Assembly: GCF_036906915.1 (NCBI RefSeq)
Contig: NZ_JBAKHX010000006.1
Coordinates: forward strand, 124,001 to 188,000
Direction of reading: 5' to 3'
From: Phytohabitans sp036906915
GTDB lineage: Bacteria; Actinomycetota; Actinomycetes; Mycobacteriales; Micromonosporaceae
Length of the DNA: 64,000 nt
In this document: positions 8,314 to 16,189 of the stretch, in pieces
Position numbering within the stretch: position 1 is the stretch's first letter
Layout of the letters: each line of letters opens with the position of its first letter
Translations under genes and position numbers: made by a program
The notes under the pieces: model-generated
Database searches by the model: none
Told to the model about the DNA's origin: nothing
The model's input: only the letters and a program-made list of their open reading frames with translations

Positions 8314-9393
8314 ATGGGCATCCAGCGCAGGATCATGGCCGCCGCGATCGGGATCGCGCTCGCGGTAGCCGCAGCGGTCGGCATCGCGGCGCCAGCGCAG
8401 GCGGCTGTGCCGGACGGGCACGGCTTCGTACTGTGGAACGGCGCCGCGGTGGTGCCGTCGGGCACCTGGCCGCCCACCACGACCGTCGCCGCGGGAGGCG
8501 GCGGCTTCTACCGGGTCGTGTTCCCGGGCCAGGCCGCGAAGGGCGGCGTCGTCCACGTCACCGCGATCAGCGGGCGCCCGATCTGGTGCCAGGCGTTGAG
8601 GTGGGGTTACTCCGGCGCCGACGAGATCGCGTACATCGGCTGCTTCCGGCCGGGCGGCATCGGCATCGACACGCCGTTCACGGCGGTCTTCGCGAGCAGC
8701 TCGCCGCCCGACGGGATACCCGGCCACTACGGGTACGTCCACGCCGACCAGACCGGTGGGATCGTGAGCGAGTACAACTCCGCGCTCGGCAGCGGCAACG
8801 TCGTGACGCCGACCGGTTCGACCGGCGAGTACGTCGTGCGCTTCCCCGCGCTCAGCACGCCGGGGCCGTTCGACGGCAGCCTCCAGCTCACGGCCGCCAA
8901 CTCGAGCGTCGCGGCGCACTGCGAGGTCGCGAAGTGGCGATCGAGCCCCGGAGGGCAGGACGTCCTGGTGTTCTGCTTCGACGGAGCCGGCGCGAAGCTC
9001 GACACCGGTTTCACGTTGAGCTACCAGTTCCAGCGGTCGCTCTTCGGCTCGGCGTACCCACCGAAGCACTTCGGGTACCTCTGGAACGCACCGCCGCTCC
9101 CGGTCCCGAACCTCGGGCCGCCGTCGACCAACTTCAACTCACTCTTCGGCACGGGCGTCAACATCGTCGCGTCCTCAGGGCCGGGGCTGACGCTCGTCGG
9201 CTTCCGCGGGCTGGCGCAGCGCCCAGACACGGTGCAGGTCACCACCGAGGGGCAGGCCGGTGAGTTCTGCAACCTGCAGGCGCCCTGGGCGTACAACGGC
9301 ACGACCGTGCTGGTGCGCAATGTCGCCTGCTACACGTCGGCCGGATTCCGCGTCGACGCCGGCTCGTTCACCAGTTACAACTCCGAGTTCTAG
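8314..9393 (+). CDS. Secreted protein of three ~100-residue repeat modules, function unknown
   Basis: 359 residues with a signal peptide cleaved near APAQAA. The mature part is made of three tandem modules starting near residues 39 (GFVLWN), 145 (GYVHAD) and 251 (GYLWNA). Each has a central strand rich in hydrophobics, then a Cys about five residues before Trp (WCQALRW, HCEVAKW, FCNLQAPW), a second Cys (GCFRP, FCFDG, ACYTS), and a closing aromatic strand (FTAVF, FTLSYQF, FTSYN). This predicts one disulfide per module. I recognise no named family. Start ATG 8314 has GAAGGA upstream. A hairpin terminator follows at 9397. Confidence 0.75.
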   Translation: MGIQRRIMAAAIGIALAVAAAVGIAAPAQAAVPDGHGFVLWNGAAVVPSGTWPPTTTVAAGGGGFYRVVFPGQAAKGGVVHVTAISGRPIWCQALRWGYSGADEIAYIGCFRPGGIGIDTPFTAVFASSSPPDGIPGHYGYVHADQTGGIVSEYNSALGSGNVVTPTGSTGEYVVRFPALSTPGPFDGSLQLTAANSSVAAHCEVAKWRSSPGGQDVLVFCFDGAGAKLDTGFTLSYQFQRSLFGSAYPPKHFGYLWNAPPLPVPNLGPPSTNFNSLFGTGVNIVASSGPGLTLVGFRGLAQRPDTVQVTTEGQAGEFCNLQAPWAYNGTTVLVRNVACYTSAGFRVDAGSFTSYNSEF

Positions 9394-9396
9394 GTC

Positions 9397-9428
9397 AGCT
9401 GGCGCCGCCCTCCGGGTCGGCGCCAGCT
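9397..9428 (+). terminator. Hairpin terminator after the repeat-module protein
   Basis: Perfect 11-bp stem AGCTGGCGCCG / CGGCGCCAGCT with a 10-nt loop, 4 bp after the stop. Confidence 0.6.
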
Positions 9429-9460
9429 CCAGCGCGCACCGCGACGCGCGCCGGGTCGCC

Positions 9461-9541
9461 GATCAAGGGCAATCGCATGGATCAAGGGCAAACGCACGTG
9501 GAAAAGAGATCGAACCACGTGCGTTTGCCCTTGATCGACGG
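9461..9541 (+). repeat. 81-bp palindromic element, copy 2 (forward)
   Basis: Same layout and exact length as copy 1, here with both 22-bp arms perfectly complementary. Lies between the convergent secreted protein and helicase genes and runs without a gap into the 17-bp tandem array. Confidence 0.85.
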
Positions 9542-9771
9542 CGCGAGCGGGCGCACGGCGCGAGCGGGCGCACGGCGCGAGCGGGCGCACGGCGCGAGCG
9601 GGCGCACGGCGCGAGCGGGCGCACGGCGCGAGCGGGCGCACGGCGCGAGCGGGCGCACGGCGCGAGCGGGCGCACGGCGCGAGCGGGCGCACGGCGCGAG
9701 CGGGCGCACGGCGCGAGCGGGCGCACGGCGCGAGCGGGCGCACGGCGCGAGCGGGCGCACGGCGCGAGCGG
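9541..9771. repeat. 17-bp tandem array, 13 full units plus 10 bp
   Basis: Unit GCGCGAGCGGGCGCACG repeated from 9541 with no visible substitutions, ending 8 bp before the stop codon of the helicase gene. Because 17 is not a multiple of 3, every frame reads a 17-residue repeating peptide, which creates long but meaningless open frames on both strands. Confidence 0.95.
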
Positions 9772-9778
9772 AGGGCGG

Positions 9779-12529
9779 CTAGGGGTGGGGCGGCGCCAGC
9801 TCCAGGGCGGCGCGGACCGGGTCGCCGGCCCAGCGGCTGGCGAACGCGTCGTGCAGGCGCCAGCCCGCGCGGGTCAGCGTGCGCTGCCGTTCGACGTGCG
9901 CGTCGACGCCGTCCGGGTGCACCGCGCAGATCAGCCCGATGGCGCCCTCGCCTTCGCCGGCGCACAGGTCGATCCGCCAGCGCCCCACCGGGTACCCGAA
10001 ACGGACCGGCACCCCGGCACGGCGCAGCTCGCGGGCCAGCGCCGCCGCCCACTCGCCGGGCGGGACCCCCTCGCCCGGCGCGGTGCGTTCGGGCTGCTCG
10101 GCGTGCTGGAAGTACTCGGCGACGAGGCCCTGCGGCGACGTCAGCGAGGTCACCACGGTCATGTGGTGGCGCGCACGGGTGATCATGACGTTGAACAGGT
10201 TCGGGTCGGCAGCGAACCGGTGCCGCGACGCCGAGTCCCAGTCCACCAGGCCGAGCGACGCGACCACCACGTCGGCTTCGCTGCCCTGAAAGCCGTGCAC
10301 GGTGCTGGAGCGCAGGCCCAGCTTCTGGATCTCCTCCACGGAAAAGGCGCCCAGCAAGGCGGACTCGATCGCGTCGGCCTGCGCCCGAAACGGCGTGATC
10401 ACACCGATCCCGCCCTCCGGCGGCGCCTCGGCCAACCGCCGCACCTGTTCGAGCACCGCGTCGACCTCGGCGCGGTTCACGCCGTCCTCGACGCTCCCGC
10501 CCGAGACCCGGACCAGCTCGATGAGGTCGGTGAGCTCGTTGCGCGGGTGCCGGGTGACCAGCTCCAGCCGGTCGGCGTAGAACCGCCGCGCCGAAAACCC
10601 GATCAGGTGCGGCGCGCACCGGTAGTGCTCGCCCAGCCAGGTCACCGCCGCCGCGCCGGCCGCCACGTCGAACGCGCTCGCCCGGCGCACGTCGAGCCGG
10701 TCGGCCAGGTGCTCCAGGCCGCGCTGCCGCAGCGTCCCCGCCACCTCCACGTCGGCCACGAACGACACGAACCGCAGCTGCCGCGGGTCGCCGATCACCA
10801 GCGCCCGCCGCGCCCGCGCCAGCACCGGTGCCGCGCGCAACTGGTCGATGTGGGCCGCCTCGTCGAGCACCACGAGGTCGAACATGCCGGCCGTCGGCGG
10901 CAGCAGATCGTCCACATCGGTCACCGTGCCGATCCACAGTGGAAGCGCCCGGACCAGCGCCGGCCCGTCGAGGGCGGTGAGCATCTCGCGGCGCCGGTTC
11001 CGTCCGGCGCGTAAGGCGGCTCCCAGGGCGGTGGCGCTGCGCCGCGCGGCCGCGTTCCACCGCGCGGAGCTGGTCGCCCGCCGCCGCATCGCCGCGCCGA
11101 CGGCGCTCGCCAGCGCGGCGTCGCCGTCGGCGAGGGCCCGCCAGGCGGGCGCCAGGTCGGTGCCGCCGCTGGCGGCCAGTCGCGCGGCGGCACGCGCGGC
11201 AATCGCGGCGTCGAGAGCCGCCTGCAGCCGATCATGGGGTACAGCCGGCCGGGCGCCCAGCATCCGGCGCAGGCGCTTCTCCGCGCGGCCGCGGCGCCAA
11301 CGCCGCAACCATCCGCCACCCGTCGCGGCCGCGGCCGTCAAGAGGGTACTGGCCGACGCGTGGTCGGCGTCCACTGTGAACGCACCGGGCACGTCGGCCT
11401 GGAGTGCGGGGATCGCCGGCTGCCAGCGGGGCAGTTGGGCGGCCCGCCGTTCGGTGTCGAGCGCGGCGGCGATGCCGGCCCGGATCGACGTGACCGGCGC
11501 GGCGGCCGCCTCCACCGCGGCGGCGATGGCGCGCACCCGTTCCGCGTCCGCTCCCGCCTCCGCGCCGCGGCTCAGGTCGGCGGCGAGTTCGGCGCGGCGC
11601 TCGCTGTCGCCGAACAGCACAGGCGCCGGCCCGTCGTATCGGCGCACCAGGTCGGCGAGCACGTCCGCGGCGTGTACCGACTGCGTGGCCACCAGCACCG
11701 AACCGCCCCGGTCCACCACGTCGAGCGCCGCCGCGACCGCCGCGTGGCTCTTGCCGCCGCCCGGTGGCCCGCCCGCGACCACCACCGGCTCCACCCGGGT
11801 GCGGCGGACCACCTCGCGCTGGGCGGCGTTGAGCGGCAGCGGCGACAGCGGATCCTCGCCGTCCACAGCGGACCTCTGATGTGGACGGTCGGCGTACGCG
11901 TGGCCGAGCGCGGTGCTTTCCAGGCCCGGATGGGAGGCCCACGCCAGCAGGGTGTCGCGCAGCCCGGTGGCCACCACGTCGCGGGTCACGAACAGCGCCG
12001 GCGCGGCCACCCCGACGAGAGCGTCGTCGTCGACGCGCTTCGGCGCCTTTGCCAGCACCTCGCTGACCGCCAGCCCTGCGGCCTCGGCCGCGGCCTTCAC
12101 CCAGGCAGCCGTGCCGGTGGCGCCCAGCCACCCCGTACTCGCCAGTCCCGGCGCCGCCTCCAGTCCCGCCGCGACGGTGCGGTCCTCGATGAGCGGGGTC
12201 AGTTCCAGGTCGCCGGCCGGCACCACCCGGTACCCGCGCAGCCCCCATTCCAGCCGCACCGGCTGCGCGAGCACCGGCAGGCGTACCTTGCGGCGCGTCC
12301 CACCGACCTCGGCGCCGCCCACGACGAACGTCCACCCCAGACGCAGGACCCGCTCGTCGCGGCGCAGCGCGTCGAGTGCCGCCAACCGGTCGATCCGCGC
12401 GTTGCGTGGCGCCCGGTCGGGCTCCGCCAACCACACCAGCGGCCGACCACCCCCGGACACGTCGAGCACCCGCTCGCCGCCGGCCGGTGCCAGGTCGGCG
12501 AGCGCCGCGAGGATCGTCGCAACCTCCAT
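9779..12529 (-). CDS. Superfamily 1 DNA/RNA helicase (DNA2/Upf1-like) with degenerate nuclease-like C-terminus
   Basis: 916 residues. An N-terminal beta-rich region (about 20-200) precedes the helicase core: Walker A GGPPGGGKS at 253-261, a long helical insertion (about 310-520), Walker B LVVLDEAAH near 552-560, motif III IGDPRQL, motif V VHGFQGSEADVV and motif VI MITRARHH. The last 85 residues look like a Vsr/PD-(D/E)XK nuclease fold: RIDLC keeps the first Asp, and ERQRTLTRAGWRLHDAF matches the final helix, but the strand that should carry the Glu reads IGLICAVHPDG, so catalysis seems lost. Divergent, 56 bp, from the FGE-fold gene. A nucleic-acid or defence-related role is possible but unproved. 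Confidence 0.85.
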   Translation of the reverse strand: MEVATILAALADLAPAGGERVLDVSGGGRPLVWLAEPDRAPRNARIDRLAALDALRRDERVLRLGWTFVVGGAEVGGTRRKVRLPVLAQPVRLEWGLRGYRVVPAGDLELTPLIEDRTVAAGLEAAPGLASTGWLGATGTAAWVKAAAEAAGLAVSEVLAKAPKRVDDDALVGVAAPALFVTRDVVATGLRDTLLAWASHPGLESTALGHAYADRPHQRSAVDGEDPLSPLPLNAAQREVVRRTRVEPVVVAGGPPGGGKSHAAVAAALDVVDRGGSVLVATQSVHAADVLADLVRRYDGPAPVLFGDSERRAELAADLSRGAEAGADAERVRAIAAAVEAAAAPVTSIRAGIAAALDTERRAAQLPRWQPAIPALQADVPGAFTVDADHASASTLLTAAAATGGGWLRRWRRGRAEKRLRRMLGARPAVPHDRLQAALDAAIAARAAARLAASGGTDLAPAWRALADGDAALASAVGAAMRRRATSSARWNAAARRSATALGAALRAGRNRRREMLTALDGPALVRALPLWIGTVTDVDDLLPPTAGMFDLVVLDEAAHIDQLRAAPVLARARRALVIGDPRQLRFVSFVADVEVAGTLRQRGLEHLADRLDVRRASAFDVAAGAAAVTWLGEHYRCAPHLIGFSARRFYADRLELVTRHPRNELTDLIELVRVSGGSVEDGVNRAEVDAVLEQVRRLAEAPPEGGIGVITPFRAQADAIESALLGAFSVEEIQKLGLRSSTVHGFQGSEADVVVASLGLVDWDSASRHRFAADPNLFNVMITRARHHMTVVTSLTSPQGLVAEYFQHAEQPERTAPGEGVPPGEWAAALARELRRAGVPVRFGYPVGRWRIDLCAGEGEGAIGLICAVHPDGVDAHVERQRTLTRAGWRLHDAFASRWAGDPVRAALELAPPHP

Positions 12530-12585
12530 CGCACGATGATTCTGCCTGATCGTCGCCGTGCTCCGGAGTCCGGTAACCTCGTGCG

Positions 12586-13302
12586 GTGGTCTTCGACGGG
12601 TTGACGGAGACGGCGGTCGCGGGGCGGCCGGCGTGGCGGCACGACGCGTCCGGAGTGCTCTTCCGTCGCGTGCCCGGCGGCACGTACCAGATGGGCCTGT
12701 CAGACGCGGAGATGGCCGCGCTCTCCGCGCACGCCGACGCGTCGGTGATGCTCGATGACGCCCACCGGATGCGTCCGATCCGGACGGTCACAGTGGAGCC
12801 GTTCCTCATGGCGCGCCACCCGCTGACCGTCGCGCAGGTGCGGCACTGGTTGCCCGACTACGAGGACGACTACGTCGACGACGATGACGCGGCCGCCCAC
12901 CTCGAAGACGAGTGGCTCGACGCGCTACTGGAGGCGCTGCCTTTCCGGCTGCCGAGCGAGGCCGAGTGGGAGTACGCGGCGCGGGCCGGCACTACGACGC
13001 TGACGTGGCGCGGCGACGAGGCGCCGACCGAGGAGCAGCTGCTCGACCGGTTCGGCGTCGAGGCCGAGGTGGCCGCCACCGAAAACCCGTTCGGGCTCGC
13101 GGCGATGGGGTCGCTGACCGAGCGCTGCGCCGACCGGTACGGGATCGGCTACGCCGAGCCGGCGCCGGCCGACGGCCCGCCCGTCGTGCGCGGCGGCGCC
13201 GCGGACGCCAGCCCTTGGCAGGGCTGCGGCGAGTGGCTCCTGGCCCTGCCCGCGTCGCGCGGGTGGCAGGACATGTTCACCTCGATCCGGCCGGTCATCT
13301 GA
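12586..13302 (+). CDS. FGE-sulfatase (SUMF1) domain protein
   Basis: 238 residues, start GTG 12586. The family marks are the entry strand RRVPGGTYQMG, the segment FLMARHPLTVAQ, the hallmark RLPSEAEWEYAARAG (about 120-135) and the closing RGGAADASPW...RPVI. The fold is the C-type-lectin-like formylglycine-generating-enzyme domain. It is shorter and more divergent than true formylglycine-generating enzymes, and no sulfatase is nearby, so sulfatase activation is not a safe call; it may be a binding protein. It is divergent from the helicase and converges with the ASCH gene (8-bp overlap). Confidence 0.75.
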   Translation: MVFDGLTETAVAGRPAWRHDASGVLFRRVPGGTYQMGLSDAEMAALSAHADASVMLDDAHRMRPIRTVTVEPFLMARHPLTVAQVRHWLPDYEDDYVDDDDAAAHLEDEWLDALLEALPFRLPSEAEWEYAARAGTTTLTWRGDEAPTEEQLLDRFGVEAEVAATENPFGLAAMGSLTERCADRYGIGYAEPAPADGPPVVRGGAADASPWQGCGEWLLALPASRGWQDMFTSIRPVI

Positions 13303-13759
13303 CCTCGTCGCGCGGCCAGACCATCTCGAACCGTTCGAACACGGTGGGCAGGTCCGTCGCGAACGGCACACCAGCCTGCTCGCAGACCCGGGTGAAGTAC
13401 CGGCGGTGCGCCTCCTGCCAGTAGGCGAGGCTCCGGTCGCCCTCCCCCTCGTCCCACGCGAACGCCGCGTCCACCTGGTCGAGCGGCTTGATCTCGACGT
13501 CCGTGGTGCGGATGACGCACACCGGCTCACCGTCCCCACCGAGCACCACCCAGTGGTCGCCCGGGCGCGGCACCGGCTCGCCGTCGCGCTCGAACTCCAG
13601 CACGAGACCGGCGGTGGCCCTCTTGGGGCCGTGCCGCACCAGCGCCGCCAGCTCGTCGGCCAGCGCCGGCGAGTCGCCGAACGCGAACGAGCCGACGAGC
13701 TCCGCGTCGACGCCGGTGGCCCGCCGAAACTCGTCCCACACCCGCTCCGCTCCCGTCAC
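13295..13759 (-). CDS. ASCH domain protein (putative RNA-binding)
   Basis: 154 residues from GTG 13759. The core carries ASCH features: the strand VLEFERDGEPVPRPGDHWVV, the KPLDQV segment, and the final EGDRSLAYWQEAHRRYF block. ASCH is a small beta-barrel related to PUA and is expected to bind RNA or act on nucleosides; some members are amidohydrolases for N4-acetylcytidine. The open frame continues upstream through a palindromic element to 13993, but that part is not coding. It converges with the FGE-fold gene. Confidence 0.75.
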   Translation of the reverse strand: MTGAERVWDEFRRATGVDAELVGSFAFGDSPALADELAALVRHGPKRATAGLVLEFERDGEPVPRPGDHWVVLGGDGEPVCVIRTTDVEIKPLDQVDAAFAWDEGEGDRSLAYWQEAHRRYFTRVCEQAGVPFATDLPTVFERFEMVWPRDEVR

Positions 13760-13956
13760 GCACCCATAATGCAGGGCCAGTTCGACGGACCGGGCAACGC
13801 CTGCGCGTCCCGCGGGGGATGACCCAGCGTGTTCGGGATTTCGCGGGGACTGGCGCGCGTGCGGAGGCCGCGCTTTCCCGGATATAGCGGCGTCCTGCGC
13901 CGGCGCCGAGAGACGTTGCGTGTCCGCGGCGGATGCGGTCGCCTCCGGCGGCCGCC

Positions 13957-14037
13957 GATCAAGGAGGATTCCGTCGATCAAGGGCAAATGCACGTGGATC
14001 GGCGATCAAAGCACGTGCATTCGCCCTTGATCGGCGG
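13957..14037 (+). repeat. 81-bp palindromic element, copy 3 (forward)
   Basis: Exactly 81 bp. Arms differ at two positions, but the variable position near the arm middle is T:A here where copy 2 has C:G, i.e. a compensated change. Unlike most copies it lies between divergent genes. The 13760-13956 stretch upstream shows no gene. Confidence 0.85.
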
Positions 14038-14216
14038 GGAGACCGGCGCGCGGACGCGCGGGGAGAGCAGCGCGCGGGACGCGCGGGGAGAGCAGCGCGC
14101 GGGACGCGCGGGGAGGACGGTGCGCGGACGCGCGGGGAGGACGGCGCGCGGGACGCGCGGGGAGGACGGTGCGCGGACGCGCGGGGAGGACGGCGCGGGG
14201 AGGACGGCGCGGGGTG
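14038..14216. repeat. Degenerate 23-25-bp GC-rich tandem array
   Basis: Starts directly after element copy 3. Units end in GACGCGCGGGGAG followed by AGCA, GACGGT or GACGGC, about seven copies, decaying at the 3' end into short GACGGCGCGGGGAG units. Unit sequence and length differ from the array after copy 2. Confidence 0.85.
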
Positions 14217-14320
14217 AGGGGGGTCGCGTCTTTGTTGGGTGGGCGTAAGGGGTGCAGGGTCGGTGGCTAGAGTGTCGCCGGAGCGCTTTTCCCCGCGAAC
14301 AACCCGAAAGGGCACAAACT

Positions 14321-16039
14321 ATGGCGGAAGCCGAGACCGATGTCGCGTTCGTCGACCAGGTGCGTGCGGCCCTGGCCGCGCAGGTGGGCGCGGTCGTCGG
14401 CGAGGCCTCGGGGGACGCGTGGCGCGGCATGCAGCACCGCCCCCTCGCCGAGCGGATCAAGGTGCTGGTCGCGGCGGCGTGCGGCGCGGCAGGGTACGCC
14501 GGCGACGCCGACCTGCTCGACCACGGCGTCCGCCTCGCCGGCCACCTGCGGGAGCTACAGGGACCGGGTGGGCTGTTCAGCGGCGGCGACAACGTCGACT
14601 CCCCGCCCGACTCGGCGTTCAGCGTCAACGACCTCGCCGATGCACTGCTGATGCTGCGGCGCGCGGACGGGTCGGCGCACCTGCTCGCCAAGGAGCTCGA
14701 ACACCTGCTCGTGGCCGCCACGCCAGCCCTGGTCAGCGGCGGTGTGCACACGCCCAATCACCGCTGGGAGCTGTCGGCGGCGCTCGCCCGGCTGTTCCGG
14801 GTCGCGCCCGAGGCGGTGCGGCCGGAGCTCGCGGACCGGGTCGAGCAGTGGCTGGCCGAGGGCGTCGACATCGACGGCGACGGCCTGTACTCCGAGCGCA
14901 GCGCCGGCTACGCCGCCTTCGTGTCGAACCCGTCGCTGCTCGCCATCGCCGAGGTGTTCGACCGCCCGGAGCTCGTCGACGCCGTCGAGCGGAACCTGGA
15001 CGCCACGCTCGACCTGCTGCTGCCGGACGGGACGGTGGAGACCGTGCTGTCCCGCCGGCAGGACCAGCGCTTCTCGGTGACGCTGTCCGCGTACCTCATG
15101 CCTTTGCGCCACGTCGCGAGGGTGCGCGGGCGCGCGGACCTGGCGTGGGCGGCGGGGCTGGCCCTGGAGCAGGGAATCCTCCAGCCGGCGGAGGCCGCCA
15201 CGCGCCTGGTGCTGGACCCCGGCGCCGCGCTCGCGCTGCCGGCGGCTGCCGAGCCCGCGCGGACCCGGCAGCGGGTCTTCAGCGCCGCCGGGCTGCTCGT
15301 CGACCACCGGCCCACCACCACGACTGTGGTCTTCGGCGGCTCGGATTTCCCGCGCCACCGGCACATCCGCTCCGGGCTGGCCAACTCGCCGACGTTCCTG
15401 CGGCTGTTCGCCGGCGCGGCGGTGCTGGACAGCGTCCGGCTCTCGCGCACGTTCTTCAGCCACGGGCCGTTTCGCCCGGACGGCCTCGCGGTGGAGCGAG
15501 ACGCCGCCGGCGCGACCACCGCGACCCTCGCGGAGACCGTGAGCGCCGCCTACTACCAGCCGCTCGCGCCCGCGCATCACGACCCGGACGGCGACTACCG
15601 GCTCGTCGACGAGGGCCGGTTCAGCGCCGCGATGGACTTCGGCAGGCGTACTCAGGACGAGGTCACGCTGGCCACGACGGTGACCGCGCGGCTCACCTCG
15701 GACGGCGTGGAGCTGACCCTGGACCTGACCGGCGCCAGTGTGGACTGGGCGCTCGAGCTCGCGTTCCGGCCGGGCGGGACCCTGGCCGGGGCGCACCCCC
15801 TGGGCGGCGACCGGTGGCGGCTGGACGCGGGCACCGCCCGGTACGAGGTCGACGGCCACGCGATCACGGTGGCGCTCGTCGACGGCCCGGAGACGCCGGC
15901 GCTGGCCGCACCGGCGTACGAGCCGGGAGAGGAGTACCGGTACCTCGGAGGCACGGACGCCGCAACGGGACAGTTACTGTACGTAACAGGACGCGTCCCC
16001 ACGCGCGTGCGGCTCCTGCTCGCCGGGAGCGCTCCATGA
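14321..16039 (+). CDS. Putative polysaccharide lyase-like protein (helical toroid plus beta-sandwich)
   Basis: 572 residues, cytosolic (no signal peptide). The N-terminal two-thirds is helical with repeated hairpins, as in alpha/alpha toroids, and holds the conserved-looking blocks DNVDSPPDSAFSVND and HTPNHRWELS (Asn-His pair) plus SERSAGYAAFVSN, reminiscent of heparinase II/III and alginate-lyase families. The C-terminal third is beta-rich, matching their sandwich domain. Exact family and substrate are not certain. Start ATG 14321 is preceded by GAAAGGG; a longer frame from 14252 is less likely. It stands 150 bp before a sugar ABC importer, which may bring in its substrate. Confidence 0.6.
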   Translation: MAEAETDVAFVDQVRAALAAQVGAVVGEASGDAWRGMQHRPLAERIKVLVAAACGAAGYAGDADLLDHGVRLAGHLRELQGPGGLFSGGDNVDSPPDSAFSVNDLADALLMLRRADGSAHLLAKELEHLLVAATPALVSGGVHTPNHRWELSAALARLFRVAPEAVRPELADRVEQWLAEGVDIDGDGLYSERSAGYAAFVSNPSLLAIAEVFDRPELVDAVERNLDATLDLLLPDGTVETVLSRRQDQRFSVTLSAYLMPLRHVARVRGRADLAWAAGLALEQGILQPAEAATRLVLDPGAALALPAAAEPARTRQRVFSAAGLLVDHRPTTTTVVFGGSDFPRHRHIRSGLANSPTFLRLFAGAAVLDSVRLSRTFFSHGPFRPDGLAVERDAAGATTATLAETVSAAYYQPLAPAHHDPDGDYRLVDEGRFSAAMDFGRRTQDEVTLATTVTARLTSDGVELTLDLTGASVDWALELAFRPGGTLAGAHPLGGDRWRLDAGTARYEVDGHAITVALVDGPETPALAAPAYEPGEEYRYLGGTDAATGQLLYVTGRVPTRVRLLLAGSAP

Positions 16040-16079
16040 CCTGCCTTTGCTAGGCATTCCGGGTACATGACGTCCGTAT

Positions 16080-16133
16080 GTCAGGACATTTTTTTACGTG
16101 AGTATGTCCTGACTATTGACGCGGTAAACGCTT
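16080..16133 (+). promoter_or_regulatory. Operator-promoter region of the ABC sugar operon
   Basis: A perfect 10-bp inverted repeat, GTCAGGACAT (16080-16089) and ATGTCCTGAC (16104-16113), spacer 14 bp. It is followed by TTGACG (16116-16121, possible -35) and a LacI-family-like core GTAAACGCTT (16124-16133). Two separate regulator sites are suggested. Confidence 0.6.
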
Positions 16134-16189
16134 GCCCGTTAACGTCCGTCGCCTACAAGGGCTGCGTGGATCACAAGGAGATAACACCG

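Noticed and set aside
9541..9771. Possible CRISPR array
   Set aside because: The 17-bp units are contiguous with no spacers, and no cas genes are present; it is a plain tandem repeat.
9260..11014. Long plus-strand frame with repeated ERAHGASGRTARAGARR peptide
   Set aside because: It arises because the 17-bp array is open in all frames and then runs antisense through the helicase gene; no independent coding evidence.
11232..12809. 525-codon minus-strand frame in a second frame of the helicase
   Set aside because: Low-complexity Arg/Gly/Ala-rich shadow; helicase motifs are all in the other frame.
12586..13302. FGE-fold protein as target of a diversity-generating retroelement
   Set aside because: No reverse transcriptase gene or template/variable repeat pair is visible nearby.
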